Source of the DNA: Paraburkholderia sp. ZP32-5
GTDB taxonomy: Bacteria; Pseudomonadota; Gammaproteobacteria; Burkholderiales; Burkholderiaceae
Reading direction: 5' to 3'
NCBI RefSeq assembly: GCF_021390495.1
Contig: NZ_JAJEJP010000002.1
Coordinates: 1,054,001 to 1,118,000, forward strand
Length of the DNA stretch: 64,000 bases
The position numbers were made by a program, and so were the translations under genes. Shown here piece by piece: positions 9,320 through 18,776 of the stretch; the first letter of the stretch is position 1, and each line of letters begins with the position of its first letter. The notes below the pieces were generated by a model. It had not been told where the DNA came from. It was given only the letters and a program-made list of their open reading frames with translations, and searched no databases.

Positions 9320-10053
9320 ACGGCAGCAGGCCCCTGGCATTGGTATTCGGCGGCTCGCGCGGCATCGGCGCCGCGTGCGTCGGCGCGCTCGTCAAAAGCG
9401 GCACCGATGTCGCATTCACCTACGCGAGTCAGCCGTCCGCGGCACAGGCTGCGCAATCCGACGCGCACGGCACGACGGTACGCGGCTATTGCGTCGACAT
9501 CCGCGACGCGGCAGCGGTCGATGCGGTGTTCACGCGCGTTCGCGAAGAATTCGGCCGGCCGGTGAACGCGGTGGTCGCGAACGCCGGCATCAACGTGCCT
9601 GCCGCGCCCGTCGCCCAGTTTCCCGACGATGCGTTTCGCAGCCTCGTCGAAGTGAATATCGTCGGCGCGTTTCATGTGCTGCGCGCAGCCGCGCGGGAAG
9701 TCAGCGACGGCGGCGCGATCGTCGCGCTGACCACATCGCTGGTGCGTCACGCGGTGCCTGGCGTCGGGCCGTATAGCGCGACCAAGGCGGCGGTGGAAAG
9801 CCTCGTGCGCTCGATGTCGAAGGAACTCGCCGCGCGCCAGGTGCGCGTGAACGCGGTCGCGCCGGGGCCGGTCGATACCGATCTGTTCCGCGCGGGCAAG
9901 ACCGAGGAAGCGAAGGCGCGTTCGGCGTCGATGAGTCCGCTCAATCGCATCGGCTTGCCGCACGAGGTGGCGGAAGTCGTTTCGTTCCTGCTGTCGGACA
10001 AAGCCTCGTGGGTGGACGGGCAGATCGTCCAGACCAACGGCGGCATGGTATGA
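9316..10053 (+). CDS. Classical short-chain dehydrogenase/reductase (FabG-like)
   Basis: Classical SDR of 245 residues with the cofactor motif GGSRGIG, the structural NAG motif (VANAG), the active-site YSATK and the C-terminal DGQIVQTNGG typical of 3-oxoacyl-ACP reductase-like enzymes. The start is coupled to the previous gene and an AGGAG site lies at 9304-9308. Because it sits in a catabolic operon, a role in oxidising a hydroxylated intermediate is more likely than one in fatty acid synthesis. Confidence 0.88.
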   Translation: MNGSRPLALVFGGSRGIGAACVGALVKSGTDVAFTYASQPSAAQAAQSDAHGTTVRGYCVDIRDAAAVDAVFTRVREEFGRPVNAVVANAGINVPAAPVAQFPDDAFRSLVEVNIVGAFHVLRAAAREVSDGGAIVALTTSLVRHAVPGVGPYSATKAAVESLVRSMSKELAARQVRVNAVAPGPVDTDLFRAGKTEEAKARSASMSPLNRIGLPHEVAEVVSFLLSDKASWVDGQIVQTNGGMV

Positions 10054-10072
10054 CCGATCCGGGGCCGCGCAG

Positions 10073-11611
10073 ATGCTGACACCCGATCGCATTCATCCGG
10101 GCGCCGACGAAACGGTCGAAGCAACGGTCGACGTGCTCGTGGTCGGCGGTGGCGGCGCGGGACTGGCGGCCGCGATCGAAGCCGCGGAAGCAGGCGCTCG
10201 CGTCGTGCTGCTGGAAAAGAACGACGTGCCGGGTGGCTCGACCTCATGGTCGATCGGTTCGGTGAGCGCTTCGCAAACGCCGCATCAACGTGCACAGGGC
10301 ATCGACGATACGCCGCAAGCGCATTGGGAAGATATGCCCGGTTTCGCCGGCGATCTCGCCGCGCGCGACAACGACGCGTTGCGCCGCGTGTTGTGCGAAG
10401 CGATGCCCGACACGTTTCAATGGCTGCTCGACAGCGGCGTGCGCTTCATGGGCCCGATGCCCGAGCCGCCGCATCGCGTGCCGCGTATGCACAACGTGCT
10501 GCCGAATTCGCGCTCGTTCATCTATCACCTGACGCGCCGCGCGCAACGCGCGGGCGTCGAAATCCGCGTACGGGCGCGCGTGGTCGACCTCGCGCTGCAA
10601 GGCGATGCGGTGAAAGGCGTGCGGTTCGAACAGCACGGCGCGGTGAAGCGCATCGACGCACGCGGCGGCGTGATCCTCGCGGCAGGCGACTTCACCAATA
10701 GCCCGGAGCTGAAAGCGCGCTTCATGGGGCCGCAGGAAGCGAAGGTCGCCGCGGTCAACCCGACGGCAACCGGTGACGGTCAGCGCATGGCCGTGCGCTG
10801 CGGCGCACGCATCGTCAACGGCGACCTCGCGCTCGGTCCCGAGCTTCGCTTCATCGCGCCCGCGAAGGAGAACTTCGTGCGCCGCCTGCCGCCGTGGCGA
10901 ACGCTCGCGGCCGTGATGCAATGGTCGATGAAGCATCTGCCCGATGTGATCCTGCGGCCGTTCCTGATGAAATTCCTCACTACCGCGCTTGCACCCGCGC
11001 TCACGCTATTCGAAGACGGCGCGATTCTCGTGAACACGCGCGGTGAGCGATTCGGCGATGAAACGGACCGGCCCGCGTATCGTCTGCCGGATCAGCCGGA
11101 CGGGGTGGGGTATATCGTCATCGACGGACGTATTGCCGAGCGCTATTGCCGCTGGCCGCATTTCATTTCCACCGCGCCTGGCGTCGCGTATGCGTATCTC
11201 GCCGATTACAAACGCAATCGTCCGGATGTGTATCGCGAGGCGGGCACGATCGAAGCACTGGCCGCGGCGACCGGCATGGATGCGCAGGCGCTCGCGCGCA
11301 GCATCGCGGAAGCGGGCGGGGCGAACTCATTGTCACGCGCGCCGTTTATCGCACTAGGCCCGGTGCGCGCGGTGTTCGTGCATGCGGAGGGCGGCTTGCT
11401 GGTCGACACGCGCCATCGCGTGCTCGACGCGAACGACAGGCCGATCGCGGGCCTGTTCGCCGCCGGATCGACGGGACAGGGCGGCTTGCTGCTGAAGGGC
11501 CACGGCCATCATCTCGCGTGGGCCTTCGCGTCGGGCCGGCGCGCCGGGCGCTTCGCCGCGCAACTCGCGCTGGAGCGCGGCGGATCGATCACCGGGGCGG
11601 CGCTCGCATGA
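10073..11611 (+). CDS. FAD-dependent oxidoreductase (fumarate reductase/ketosteroid dehydrogenase-like flavoprotein)
   Basis: Flavoprotein of 512 residues. The N-terminal dinucleotide-binding motif is VVGGGGAGLAAA, followed by an acidic residue in LLEKNDVPGGST. The C-terminal GLFAAGSTGQGGLL region closes the FAD site, as in FrdA, KstD and FCSD-like flavoproteins. It lies 19 bases after the SDR gene and ends the operon, facing a convergent LysR gene. It probably catalyses a dehydrogenation or reduction of the pathway substrate. The small ferredoxin at 13790 could be an electron partner, but that is only a guess. Confidence 0.9.
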   Translation: MLTPDRIHPGADETVEATVDVLVVGGGGAGLAAAIEAAEAGARVVLLEKNDVPGGSTSWSIGSVSASQTPHQRAQGIDDTPQAHWEDMPGFAGDLAARDNDALRRVLCEAMPDTFQWLLDSGVRFMGPMPEPPHRVPRMHNVLPNSRSFIYHLTRRAQRAGVEIRVRARVVDLALQGDAVKGVRFEQHGAVKRIDARGGVILAAGDFTNSPELKARFMGPQEAKVAAVNPTATGDGQRMAVRCGARIVNGDLALGPELRFIAPAKENFVRRLPPWRTLAAVMQWSMKHLPDVILRPFLMKFLTTALAPALTLFEDGAILVNTRGERFGDETDRPAYRLPDQPDGVGYIVIDGRIAERYCRWPHFISTAPGVAYAYLADYKRNRPDVYREAGTIEALAAATGMDAQALARSIAEAGGANSLSRAPFIALGPVRAVFVHAEGGLLVDTRHRVLDANDRPIAGLFAAGSTGQGGLLLKGHGHHLAWAFASGRRAGRFAAQLALERGGSITGAALA

Positions 11612-11628
11612 GCCACCGAACGGCGAAA

Positions 11629-12663
11629 TCAGGCCTCGTCGTGCGCCGGGATGTCCTCGAGATCGGCTTCATGCGAGGCTTCGTGCGACGAATCGAAGGC
11701 GGAGTCGAGTTCCGGCACTTCGCCCGGAGAAAACATCCGTACCCCTTGCCATTTGCCGTTTTCGATCAACGTACGCGCGACGTGCTTCAGTTCGTCGCGC
11801 ACGACGGCCGCCGCGAGCGACAGCTTCTCCGGCGCGAGCGCGTACAGGTAATTGCGCCGCACCATCTGCGCGTCCGAGATGCGTACGCAACGCCAATGCT
11901 CCGGCGCGTTTTGCAGCGAGTAGACGGCGGCCATCGGCTTGATCGTCGCGCCGAGGCCGTCGGCGACGCAGTGCATCAGCAGCGGCAGCGAATCGAGCTC
12001 CGCGATCGCGTCGACGGTCAGATTGACGCGGTCGAATTCCAGCGTGATGCGGCGGCGCAGGCCATGCCCGGGACTCGGCAGGATCAGTGGCAGTTTCGCC
12101 AGCTCGGCCAGCGTGATGTCCTCGCGGCCGGGCGCGATCATCGTGCTATGACGGGGCAGGATCACGAACAGCTCTTCCTCGAACAGCGCTTCGACGGTCA
12201 GATCGAGCGCGGCGGTCGTGCTGAACAGAATCGCGAGATCGAGTTCGCCAAGGCGCGTCATATGCTCCAGATGGCCCGACAACGCCTCGACGACATTGAG
12301 CACGACGCCCGGGTATTTCGCACTCAGATGCTTGATCAGCGGCAGGCCGAGCGCGCACACGGTGGTCGGTGCCATGCCGAGATTGACACGGCCGCTGACG
12401 TTCGCATGGTCGCGGCGCGCGACGGAGACGGCCTGATCGAGCTGACGCAGGATGAAGCGCGCGTGGTGGTAAAGCGCCTCGCCGTTGTCGGTCGGCTTCA
12501 CGCCGCGCGACGAGCGCACCAGCAGCGGTTTGCCGACTTCGTCCTCGAGGCGGGTCATCTGCTGGCTCAGCGCGGGCTGCGCAATGAACAGTTGACGGGA
12601 GGCTTTCGACAGGCTGCCACTCTCGACGATCTGCACGAAGTACTTCAACTGACGCATGTCCAT
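11629..12663 (-). CDS. LysR-family transcriptional regulator
   Basis: A 344-residue LysR regulator. The N-terminal winged helix-turn-helix (residues about 1-60: MDMRQLKYFV, then QPALSQQMTRLE) is followed by a periplasmic-binding-protein-like effector domain. The start at 12663 has a GAGG site eight bases upstream; ATG at 12657 is an alternative. The gene converges on the flavoprotein gene and diverges from another LysR gene at 12723, so the 59-base gap between them must carry both promoters. It is the likely regulator of the catabolic operon. Confidence 0.92.
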   Translation of the reverse strand: MDMRQLKYFVQIVESGSLSKASRQLFIAQPALSQQMTRLEDEVGKPLLVRSSRGVKPTDNGEALYHHARFILRQLDQAVSVARRDHANVSGRVNLGMAPTTVCALGLPLIKHLSAKYPGVVLNVVEALSGHLEHMTRLGELDLAILFSTTAALDLTVEALFEEELFVILPRHSTMIAPGREDITLAELAKLPLILPSPGHGLRRRITLEFDRVNLTVDAIAELDSLPLLMHCVADGLGATIKPMAAVYSLQNAPEHWRCVRISDAQMVRRNYLYALAPEKLSLAAAVVRDELKHVARTLIENGKWQGVRMFSPGEVPELDSAFDSSHEASHEADLEDIPAHDEA

Positions 12664-12722
12664 ACGTAATCCTCGGACGGAACAGGAAACGCTCCGTATG
12701 TCTCCTTTATTGGATGTGACCC

Positions 12723-13721
12723 ATGTCGAGTGCAAGCGTGGCTTTTGCAACTGAAGACGAGGCCGAACTGCCGATCGAACTGCGGCAACTGCGCTATTTC
12801 GTCCGGGCGGTCGAGTTGGGCAGTATAAGGCGCGCCGCGTCCGAATTGGGAATCGCGCCGGGCACGCTGAGCCAGGATCTCGAGCGGCTCGAAGCGCAAC
12901 TGGCAACCCGGCTGCTGCAGCGCACGCGCAACGGGCTGATTCCGACCGATGCCGGCGTGGCTTTTCTGCGCCATGCGCAGCTCACGCTGCAGCATGCGGT
13001 CAATGCAGTCGAGGCGGCCCGCGAGCCGAGACTGGTCGGCCACGTGAGCGTCGGCCTGCCGCCGAGCACGGCGTCGGTGCTCGGCGTGCCGCTGCTGCTG
13101 GCGATGCGCGAGCGTCATCCGGAATTGCGCGTGCACGTCGTTGAAGCACTGTCCGGCCATCTCGCCGCGATGCTCGACGCGCGCCAGCTCGATCTCGCGC
13201 TGGTCGCGCGCGGCAATGCCGCACGCCGCTGGCGCGTATCGCCGCTGATCGACGAGCGCGTGTATCTGCTCGGGCGCGCGGATTTGCCGGGTTTTCCGCG
13301 GCAAGACAGCGTGAGCCTCGCCGAACTCGGCGATCTGCCGCTCGTGATGCCGAGCGGCTCGCACGGCCTGCGTTCGCTGCTCGATATCGCGTTCGAACGC
13401 GCGGGCGTGCAGCCGCGCATCGCGTATGAAATCGACGGCCTCGCGCTGTTGATGGAGGCCGTCGGCGCGGGGCTGGGCGCGACGCTGCAACCGGGCTGCG
13501 TGGTGAATCAGGATCCGGGCCGTCGCTTGCGCGCACTGCTGATCGCCGATTCGGACGCGCGGCGCCAGACGATGATCGCGAGCCAGGCCGTCGATGAACT
13601 GTCGCCCGCGGCGCTTGCCGCGCGCGTCGTGATTCACGATGTGGCGCGCGAGCTGACGCAAGCCGGGCATTGGCCCGGCACCACGTTTCACGAGCTGAAT
13701 CCGGGAAGCGAACCGCCATGA
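12723..13721 (+). CDS. LysR-family transcriptional regulator (paralogue of its divergent neighbour)
   Basis: LysR regulator of 332 residues with a short N-terminal extension (about 20 residues) before the helix-turn-helix (LRQLRYFVRAVELGS, PGTLSQDLERLE). It shares unusual stretches with the divergent LysR at 11629: VEALSGHL is identical in the effector domains, and both carry a similar G-x-PPSTA/APTTV strand before it. It therefore looks like a paralogous partner. The effector is unknown. Confidence 0.9.
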   Translation: MSSASVAFATEDEAELPIELRQLRYFVRAVELGSIRRAASELGIAPGTLSQDLERLEAQLATRLLQRTRNGLIPTDAGVAFLRHAQLTLQHAVNAVEAAREPRLVGHVSVGLPPSTASVLGVPLLLAMRERHPELRVHVVEALSGHLAAMLDARQLDLALVARGNAARRWRVSPLIDERVYLLGRADLPGFPRQDSVSLAELGDLPLVMPSGSHGLRSLLDIAFERAGVQPRIAYEIDGLALLMEAVGAGLGATLQPGCVVNQDPGRRLRALLIADSDARRQTMIASQAVDELSPAALAARVVIHDVARELTQAGHWPGTTFHELNPGSEPP

Positions 13722-13789
13722 CCGGTGTGCTCGCGATCGGCGGCGGCAATGGCGCGGCTGTCGGCGCCGGTGTCGCCATTCTTGGTGCT

Positions 13790-14098
13790 TCAGCGCCCCG
13801 GCGTTTGAACCGCCTCCGGCACCTCGATCACCACATCACTCTCCGCAATCGCAACACACGGCAGGATATAACCCTCCGCCTTTTCCTCGCGGCTCACGCC
13901 CGGCCATTCAATCGTGTAGCGCACGCGGCCGGCCGTCATCCGGCACAGGCATGTACGGCATGTGCCATTGCGGCATGAGCGCGGCAAACGCAGATTCGCG
14001 AAACCGGCGGCTTCGAGAATCGTCAGCGAGTCGGGGGCTTCGAACGAGACGCCGAGCGGTTCGACGCGAACCAGAGGCGGGCGGGTGGAATCGGACAT
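13790..14098 (-). CDS. [2Fe-2S] ferredoxin (plant/YfaE type)
   Basis: Small ferredoxin of 102 residues. The cluster ligands are visible as CRNGTCRTC (C-x4-C-x2-C) with the fourth cysteine in ILPCVA about 35 residues later, the plant-type pattern. It acts as a soluble electron carrier for an oxygenase or reductase. The start MSDSTRPP is chosen by fit to family length; MPV at 14107 is possible. It converges with the LysR gene and stands alone, so its redox partner is not indicated. Confidence 0.88.
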   Translation of the reverse strand: MSDSTRPPLVRVEPLGVSFEAPDSLTILEAAGFANLRLPRSCRNGTCRTCLCRMTAGRVRYTIEWPGVSREEKAEGYILPCVAIAESDVVIEVPEAVQTPGR

Positions 14099-14404
14099 CA
14101 CAGGCATCGGGAACGGAGTGCGCGACACTTTACACGGATTGGCCGGTGCGTTTATATCGCGCCGCAACATGCACGCAAGTGGTCGGCAAAATCAAGGAAA
14201 ACCCAGGTAAGGCTTGCGCCTTGGCCGAACTCGTCTAAAGTGAATCAATTCACCTCCGCGCGGCGCGAACTCGCGATTCCGCCGTGGGTGACGGCCCGCG
14301 TCGACTGCATGGGACAAGGAGGAAAGGGCGGCGGACGCGACAGGATGCAACCAGCGCGCGCATTACCCGTCGCACCATGCGCGGCACTCTTCCAGGTGAC
14401 TCCC

Positions 14405-14695
14405 ATGCAGATCCAGTTTCCGAACGAAGCCCCTGAATATTCAGGTCGCGAACTTACTCTGGCGTTTCCGGCGATGATCGACGGACAGAGAGTGGAGTGC
14501 ATGATCACCGCGGAAGCACTCGAAGACCACTTCGGCGCGGCATCGCCGCGTCTCGAAGACATGGTCGTCGCATTCGACGCTCACCGGCCCCGCATCGAGG
14601 CCGCGACGCGCCGTCTGTTGTCGGAAACGCGCGCGCAGTGTCTCGTGCTCAGAAGCGGTTACGTACGCTTTTACGAGGCGAACTGGCGCAACTGA
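14405..14695 (+). CDS. DUF1488 family protein
   Basis: A 96-residue protein matching the DUF1488 pattern: an N-terminal strand with FPNE, the AMIDGQRVECMITAEALEDHFGA segment, and the C-terminal motif RPRIEAATRRLL. The family is small, cytosolic and of unknown function. I chose ATG 14405 because the upstream in-frame sequence is low-complexity Arg/Gly-rich. The gene stands alone. The 14099-14404 stretch upstream shows nothing else convincing. Confidence 0.75.
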   Translation: MQIQFPNEAPEYSGRELTLAFPAMIDGQRVECMITAEALEDHFGAASPRLEDMVVAFDAHRPRIEAATRRLLSETRAQCLVLRSGYVRFYEANWRN

Positions 14696-14807
14696 TTCGA
14701 CCGGCGTTCGATGCACCGGCACCGCCCCGGTGCCGCCGCCATCCGCCAGGCGCGGCGACCCGCTCGCTCGCTGCCTTCGGTTCAAAGCCGGCCGCGCCGC
14801 GCCGCGC

Positions 14808-15341
14808 TCAGATGATGCGCCGCAGCGTGCGATCCTTCAAAAGCACGTGATGCGCGATGGCCGCCAGCGCGTGCAGTCCGATCACCCAGTAGAACAGGTT
14901 GCCGAGCAACACGTGCGCGTCTTTTAACAGATGCCGCGCGATCGAGTCCGCGCCGATCAGCGTAAAGCTGACACCCGTCCACGCGAGCGTCACCGGATGA
15001 CCGCCCGCATTGACCATCAACATGCCGAGCAGCGGCTGCGCAAAGATGAACACATACAGCGAGAGATGCGCGCCGCGCGCGAGAAACGCGAGTAGCCGGT
15101 TGTTTGCAATTTCCTCCGGCGCGCCGGCCCACAGTCGCCACAGCAGCCGCAGCACCGCCAGCCCGAGCACCAGCGTACCCGCCCAGTAATGCACGCCGGT
15201 CCAGAAGACGCGGCTATCGGAGCCGCGCGGGCCGCGTATTTCGATCGCCAGATAGGCTAGGGCGACCAGCAGAAAAATGGCCCAGTGGAAAAATATCGCG
15301 GGCCGTGTGTAACGGTCCGCCGCGCGACTATATGAGGACAT
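14808..15341 (-). CDS. Cytochrome b561 family protein (CybB/YodB-like)
   Basis: Four-helix inner-membrane dihaem cytochrome of 177 residues. Candidate haem-ligand histidines lie in FFHWAIF (helix 1), GVHYWAG (helix 2), HLSLY/ARGAH and the C-terminal GLHALAAIAHH. The length matches CybB. These proteins transfer electrons between quinol and periplasmic acceptors. It is a single gene convergent with nothing obvious; NCS2 permease lies downstream on the same strand order. Confidence 0.88.
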   Translation of the reverse strand: MSSYSRAADRYTRPAIFFHWAIFLLVALAYLAIEIRGPRGSDSRVFWTGVHYWAGTLVLGLAVLRLLWRLWAGAPEEIANNRLLAFLARGAHLSLYVFIFAQPLLGMLMVNAGGHPVTLAWTGVSFTLIGADSIARHLLKDAHVLLGNLFYWVIGLHALAAIAHHVLLKDRTLRRII

Positions 15342-15435
15342 CGGGGGCTCCTGTGGCCGGGTCAGTCGTTTTTCGAATCACCGGATGATAAACGGTGCCC
15401 GAACCGCACGACAGTTTCTCCCCCGCGCCCCGACC

Positions 15436-16737
15436 TTACTCGCTGCCGAGATAGAAATAGCGGAACAGGAAAATCGCCGCGATGATCCACACCACCAGCT
15501 TGACCTGACGCGCCTGGCCGGTCAGCAGCTTCAGTCCCGCGTACGAAATGAAGCCGAACGCGACGCCGTTCGCGATCGAATACGTGAACGGCATCAGCAG
15601 CGCGGTCAGCGCGGCCGGCACGACTTCGGTCGCGTCGTCCCACGGCAGGTCGACCAGTTCGCGCAGCATCAGGCACGACACGTAGAGCAGCGCGGGCGCG
15701 GTCGCGTACGGCGGCACGACTTCGGCGAGCGGCGCGAAAAACAGCGCGGCGATGAACAGCACGGCAACGGTGATCGCGGTCACGCCGGTGCGGCCGCCGG
15801 CCTGCACGCCAGACGCGCTTTCGATATACGCGGTCGTCGACGACGTACCGAGCATCGAGCCGGCAAGGATTGCGGTGCTATCGGCGAGCAGCGCGCGGTT
15901 CAGCCGGTGCATCTTGCCTTCGACGAGCAGCCCCGCGCGGTTCGCGACGCCCATCAGCGTGCCGGTCGCGTCGAACAGCTCGACGAGGAAGAACACCAGC
16001 ACGACGTTCAGCACGCCGGTCGACAGCGCGCTGCGGATGTCGAGCTGCAACAGCGTCGGCGCGATCGACGGCGGCGCCGAGACGATGCCGTGAAACGCGT
16101 TGCCGCCAAAGAAGAAGCTCAGAATCGTCACGCCGACGATGCCAATCAGGATCGCGCCGCGCACGCGCAGATAGTCGAGCGTGACGATGCCGAAAAAGCC
16201 GATCGCGGCGAGCACGACATGCGGATCGTGCAGATTGCCGAGCGTGACGAGCGTGGCCGGATTGCCGACCACGATGCCGGCCGACTTCAGCGAAATGATC
16301 GCGAGAAAGAGGCCGATACCGCCGGTGATCGCAATCCGGATCGAATGCGGAATGCCCTTGACGATCACCTCGCGCACGCGAAACAGCGTGACGATCAGGA
16401 ACAGGCAGCCGGAGATGAACACCGCGCCGAGCGCCGCCTCCCACGTATAGCCCATGCCCTTGACCACCGTGTACGCGAAGTACGCGTTCAGGCCCATGCC
16501 GGGCGCGAGCGCGATCGGGTAGTTCGCGTACAGACCCATGATCAGCGACGCGAGCGCGGCCACGAGGCAGGTCGCGACGAACACCGCACCCTTCGGCATG
16601 CCGGCGTCGCCGAGAATCGCCGGGTTCACGAAGATGATGTAAGCCATCGTCAGGAAGGTGGTGACGCCCGCGAGCACTTCGGTGCGCAGGTTGGTGCCGG
16701 CGGCGTCGAAGCCGAAGTAGCGTTTGATCGAGTCCAT
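15436..16737 (-). CDS. NCS2-family purine permease (AzgA-like)
   Basis: A 433-residue membrane protein with about 12-14 helices. The N-terminus (IKRYFGFDAAGTNLRTEVLAGVTTFLTMAYIIFVNPAIL) and GLNAYFAYTVV are characteristic of the AzgA/GhxP branch of NCS2 proton symporters for adenine, guanine or hypoxanthine. The start at 16737 is preferred to an upstream in-frame one at 16815, which would add a polar tail. No purine enzyme genes adjoin it, so the exact base is unassigned. Confidence 0.9.
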   Translation of the reverse strand: MDSIKRYFGFDAAGTNLRTEVLAGVTTFLTMAYIIFVNPAILGDAGMPKGAVFVATCLVAALASLIMGLYANYPIALAPGMGLNAYFAYTVVKGMGYTWEAALGAVFISGCLFLIVTLFRVREVIVKGIPHSIRIAITGGIGLFLAIISLKSAGIVVGNPATLVTLGNLHDPHVVLAAIGFFGIVTLDYLRVRGAILIGIVGVTILSFFFGGNAFHGIVSAPPSIAPTLLQLDIRSALSTGVLNVVLVFFLVELFDATGTLMGVANRAGLLVEGKMHRLNRALLADSTAILAGSMLGTSSTTAYIESASGVQAGGRTGVTAITVAVLFIAALFFAPLAEVVPPYATAPALLYVSCLMLRELVDLPWDDATEVVPAALTALLMPFTYSIANGVAFGFISYAGLKLLTGQARQVKLVVWIIAAIFLFRYFYLGSE

Positions 16738-16952
16738 GGAGCGGGTCTTTTCTCTCTTGTCGGTCAGGGAATGTGTTTTTGTGTGTGAGGCGCTCGAAGC
16801 GTGGCATGCCGCCAACGCGCGCGGCGGCGAGTAGCGCCATTACGGCGGAATTGTAAACACGAATAACCCGGCTTCGGCGCTCGTGGCGGCTTCGGCGGCG
16901 CGTTAGGGCCCGTCAGACGAGTGGTTTGCCGGCACAGTGTGGCGCCGGCGCA

Positions 16953-17408
16953 TCACTGTCGCGGCGCGTGCCGCGCGAGCCAGCGGTCCAGCTCGCCCGC
17001 GAAGGTCTTGCCGTCGCGCGGGCTGAAGGCGGACGGGCCGCCCGTATCGACGCCGCTCGAGCGCAACTGGTCGAGGATCGAGCGCATCCGCAGGCGTTCT
17101 TCGATCGTGCCGGGCGTGAACCAGTTGCCGCGCGGGTCGAGCGCGTGCGCGTTTTTTTCCAGCACCGCGGCGGCGAGCGGGATGTCGGCGGTAATCACGA
17201 GATCGCCGGCCGCAACCCGTTCGACGATCAGCTGATCGGCGGCATCGAAACCGGCCGGTACCTGGATCGCGCGGATCAACGGCGATGGCGGCACGCGCAG
17301 AAACGTATTGGCGACCAAGGTCAGCGGCACGCCGGTGCGGCGCGCGGCGCGGTAGAGCATGTCCTTGACGACGGCCGGGCAGGCGTCGGCATCGACCCAG
17401 ATTGGCAT
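16953..17408 (-). CDS. UPF0178/YaiI family protein
   Basis: A 151-residue member of the YaiI/YqxD (DUF188) family. Family hallmarks are the N-terminal WVDADACP, the [14 protein letters not shown] motif and [16 protein letters not shown] at the C-terminus. The fold resembles PIN/NYN nucleases with clustered acidic residues, but no function is established. The start [11 protein letters not shown] is the normal family start. Confidence 0.9.
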   Translation of the reverse strand: MPIWVDADACPAVVKDMLYRAARRTGVPLTLVANTFLRVPPSPLIRAIQVPAGFDAADQLIVERVAAGDLVITADIPLAAAVLEKNAHALDPRGNWFTPGTIEERLRMRSILDQLRSSGVDTGGPSAFSPRDGKTFAGELDRWLARHAPRQ

Positions 17409-17606
17409 GGTGCGGGTTCCGGCCGCGGCGCGGCGGCGTGGGTATCGAAGCGGCGGATGATACCGCGTGCGCCGCGCCACGGGCGGGTTTATCGCGAGCG
17501 ACGGAGTGGTCGGGCAAACGGTGCCCGTCCCGTCCGCCAGCTGTCCGCTGGGGATGGGAATCGGGCTACTGCTAAAGCAACTGCGCAGCAACCGCTCGGC
17601 AACCGC

Positions 17607-17858
17607 TTACTGCACGGCCGTCTGCCCCTGCTGCCGCAGCGCGCGCCGCTCGGCGACGATGCGCCCGGCGATCTGCGCATTGATCGGATAGTCGATCGTG
17701 TCTTGCGGATCGTAGCCGGCGTCGAGCCATTCGATCAGGTCGGCGCGGACCTGGGCGCGCGTTTTCGGCGCGTAAGGGCTGATGGTTTGCGCAAACGCGG
17801 TGCTGATACCTACGGCGGCCAGCAGCGCGCCGAGTCCAAGGCGGGAAAACATCTTCAT
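17607..17858 (-). CDS. DUF4148 domain-containing exported protein
   Basis: An 83-residue exported protein with a Sec signal peptide (MKMFSRLGLGALLAAVGISTAFA|Q). The conserved DUF4148 core KTRAQVRADLIEWLDAGYDP follows. A GAGGAG site precedes the ATG. These small proteins are abundant in Burkholderiaceae and of unknown function. The gene is monocistronic. Confidence 0.85.
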   Translation of the reverse strand: MKMFSRLGLGALLAAVGISTAFAQTISPYAPKTRAQVRADLIEWLDAGYDPQDTIDYPINAQIAGRIVAERRALRQQGQTAVQ

Positions 17859-18002
17859 GGCAGGCTCCTCGGGAGAGGTGAAAAAAAGCCGGGCGTTGTT
17901 GGTTCTCCGGCTCATGCCTCGTAATACCGCGGTAAGCAATGAGTTATTTCATCCGGCTGCATTAAATCGTTCGACACCGTATGGGGTTTTCGCTTTGCGA
18001 TG

Positions 18003-18776
18003 TCATGGCACCGAAGGCTTGCTGAATCGGTCCATCACCGCATTCAACAGTTCGATCGGCAGCGGAAACACGATCGTCGAATTCTTGTCGGCGGCGATCG
18101 TCGTCAGCGTTTGCAGGTAGCGCAGCTGCATCGCCTGCGGTTGTTGCGCGAGCGTCTGCGCGGCTTCGAGCAATTGCCGCGACGCCTGCAATTCGCCTTC
18201 CGCGTGAATCACCTTTGCGCGCCGCTCGCGCTCCGCTTCGGCCTGGCGAGCGATCGCGCGAATCATCGTTTCGTTGATGTCGACGTGCTTGATTTCGACG
18301 ATCGATACCTTGATGCCCCACGCGTCGGTCTGCGCATCGAGCACCTTCTGGATGTCGGCGTTCAGCTGTTCGCGCTCGGACAGCAGCTGGTCGAGATCGT
18401 GTTTGCCGAGCACCGCGCGCAGCGTGGTCTGCGATAGCTGACTGGTCGCCTCGAAGTATTTGGCCACCTGAATCACGGCCTTTTCCGGATCGACGACGCG
18501 GAAGTACACGACCGCGTTGACCTTGACCGACACGTTGTCGCGCGTAATCACGTCCTGCGGCGGCACGTCGAACACGACGGTGCGCAGATCCATGCGCACC
18601 GCCTGCTGCACGACCGGGATGATCAGCACGAGCCCCGGCCCCTTGACCTTCCAGAAGCGCCCGAGCATGAACACGACGCCGCGTTCGTACTCGCGAAAGA
18701 TCCGCACCGACGAGGCAATCAGCGCGGCCACGAGCAGGATCAGGATGCTGCTGAAGCCGAATGTGAAACCGATCAT
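18003..18776 (-). CDS. Slipin family SPFH/band 7 membrane protein
   Basis: A 257-residue stomatin-like protein with one N-terminal membrane helix (residues 5-25), the SPFH domain ([20 protein letters not shown] to about 170) and a coiled-coil region rich in Ala, Glu, Gln and Arg. Its start overlaps the stop of the NfeD gene (ATGA), so the pair is coupled. Slipin/NfeD partners form membrane microdomain assemblies and may link to membrane protein quality control. This is the bacterial p-stomatin type. Confidence 0.93.
   Translation of the reverse strand: MIGFTFGFSSILILLVAALIASSVRIFREYERGVVFMLGRFWKVKGPGLVLIIPVVQQAVRMDLRTVVFDVPPQDVITRDNVSVKVNAVVYFRVVDPEKAVIQVAKYFEATSQLSQTTLRAVLGKHDLDQLLSEREQLNADIQKVLDAQTDAWGIKVSIVEIKHVDINETMIRAIARQAEAERERRAKVIHAEGELQASRQLLEAAQTLAQQPQAMQLRYLQTLTTIAADKNSTIVFPLPIELLNAVMDRFSKPSVP

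Noticed and set aside
13718..13978. A frame starting with ATGA at the stop of the second LysR gene, with a glycine-rich beginning
   Set aside because: After about 28 codons it runs antisense through the ferredoxin gene and has an Arg/His-rich composition typical of a shadow frame.
15385..16788. A 467-codon plus-strand frame opposite the purine permease
   Set aside because: The product is extremely rich in Arg, His, Asp and Glu without domains, the signature of an antisense frame in a high-GC membrane-protein gene.
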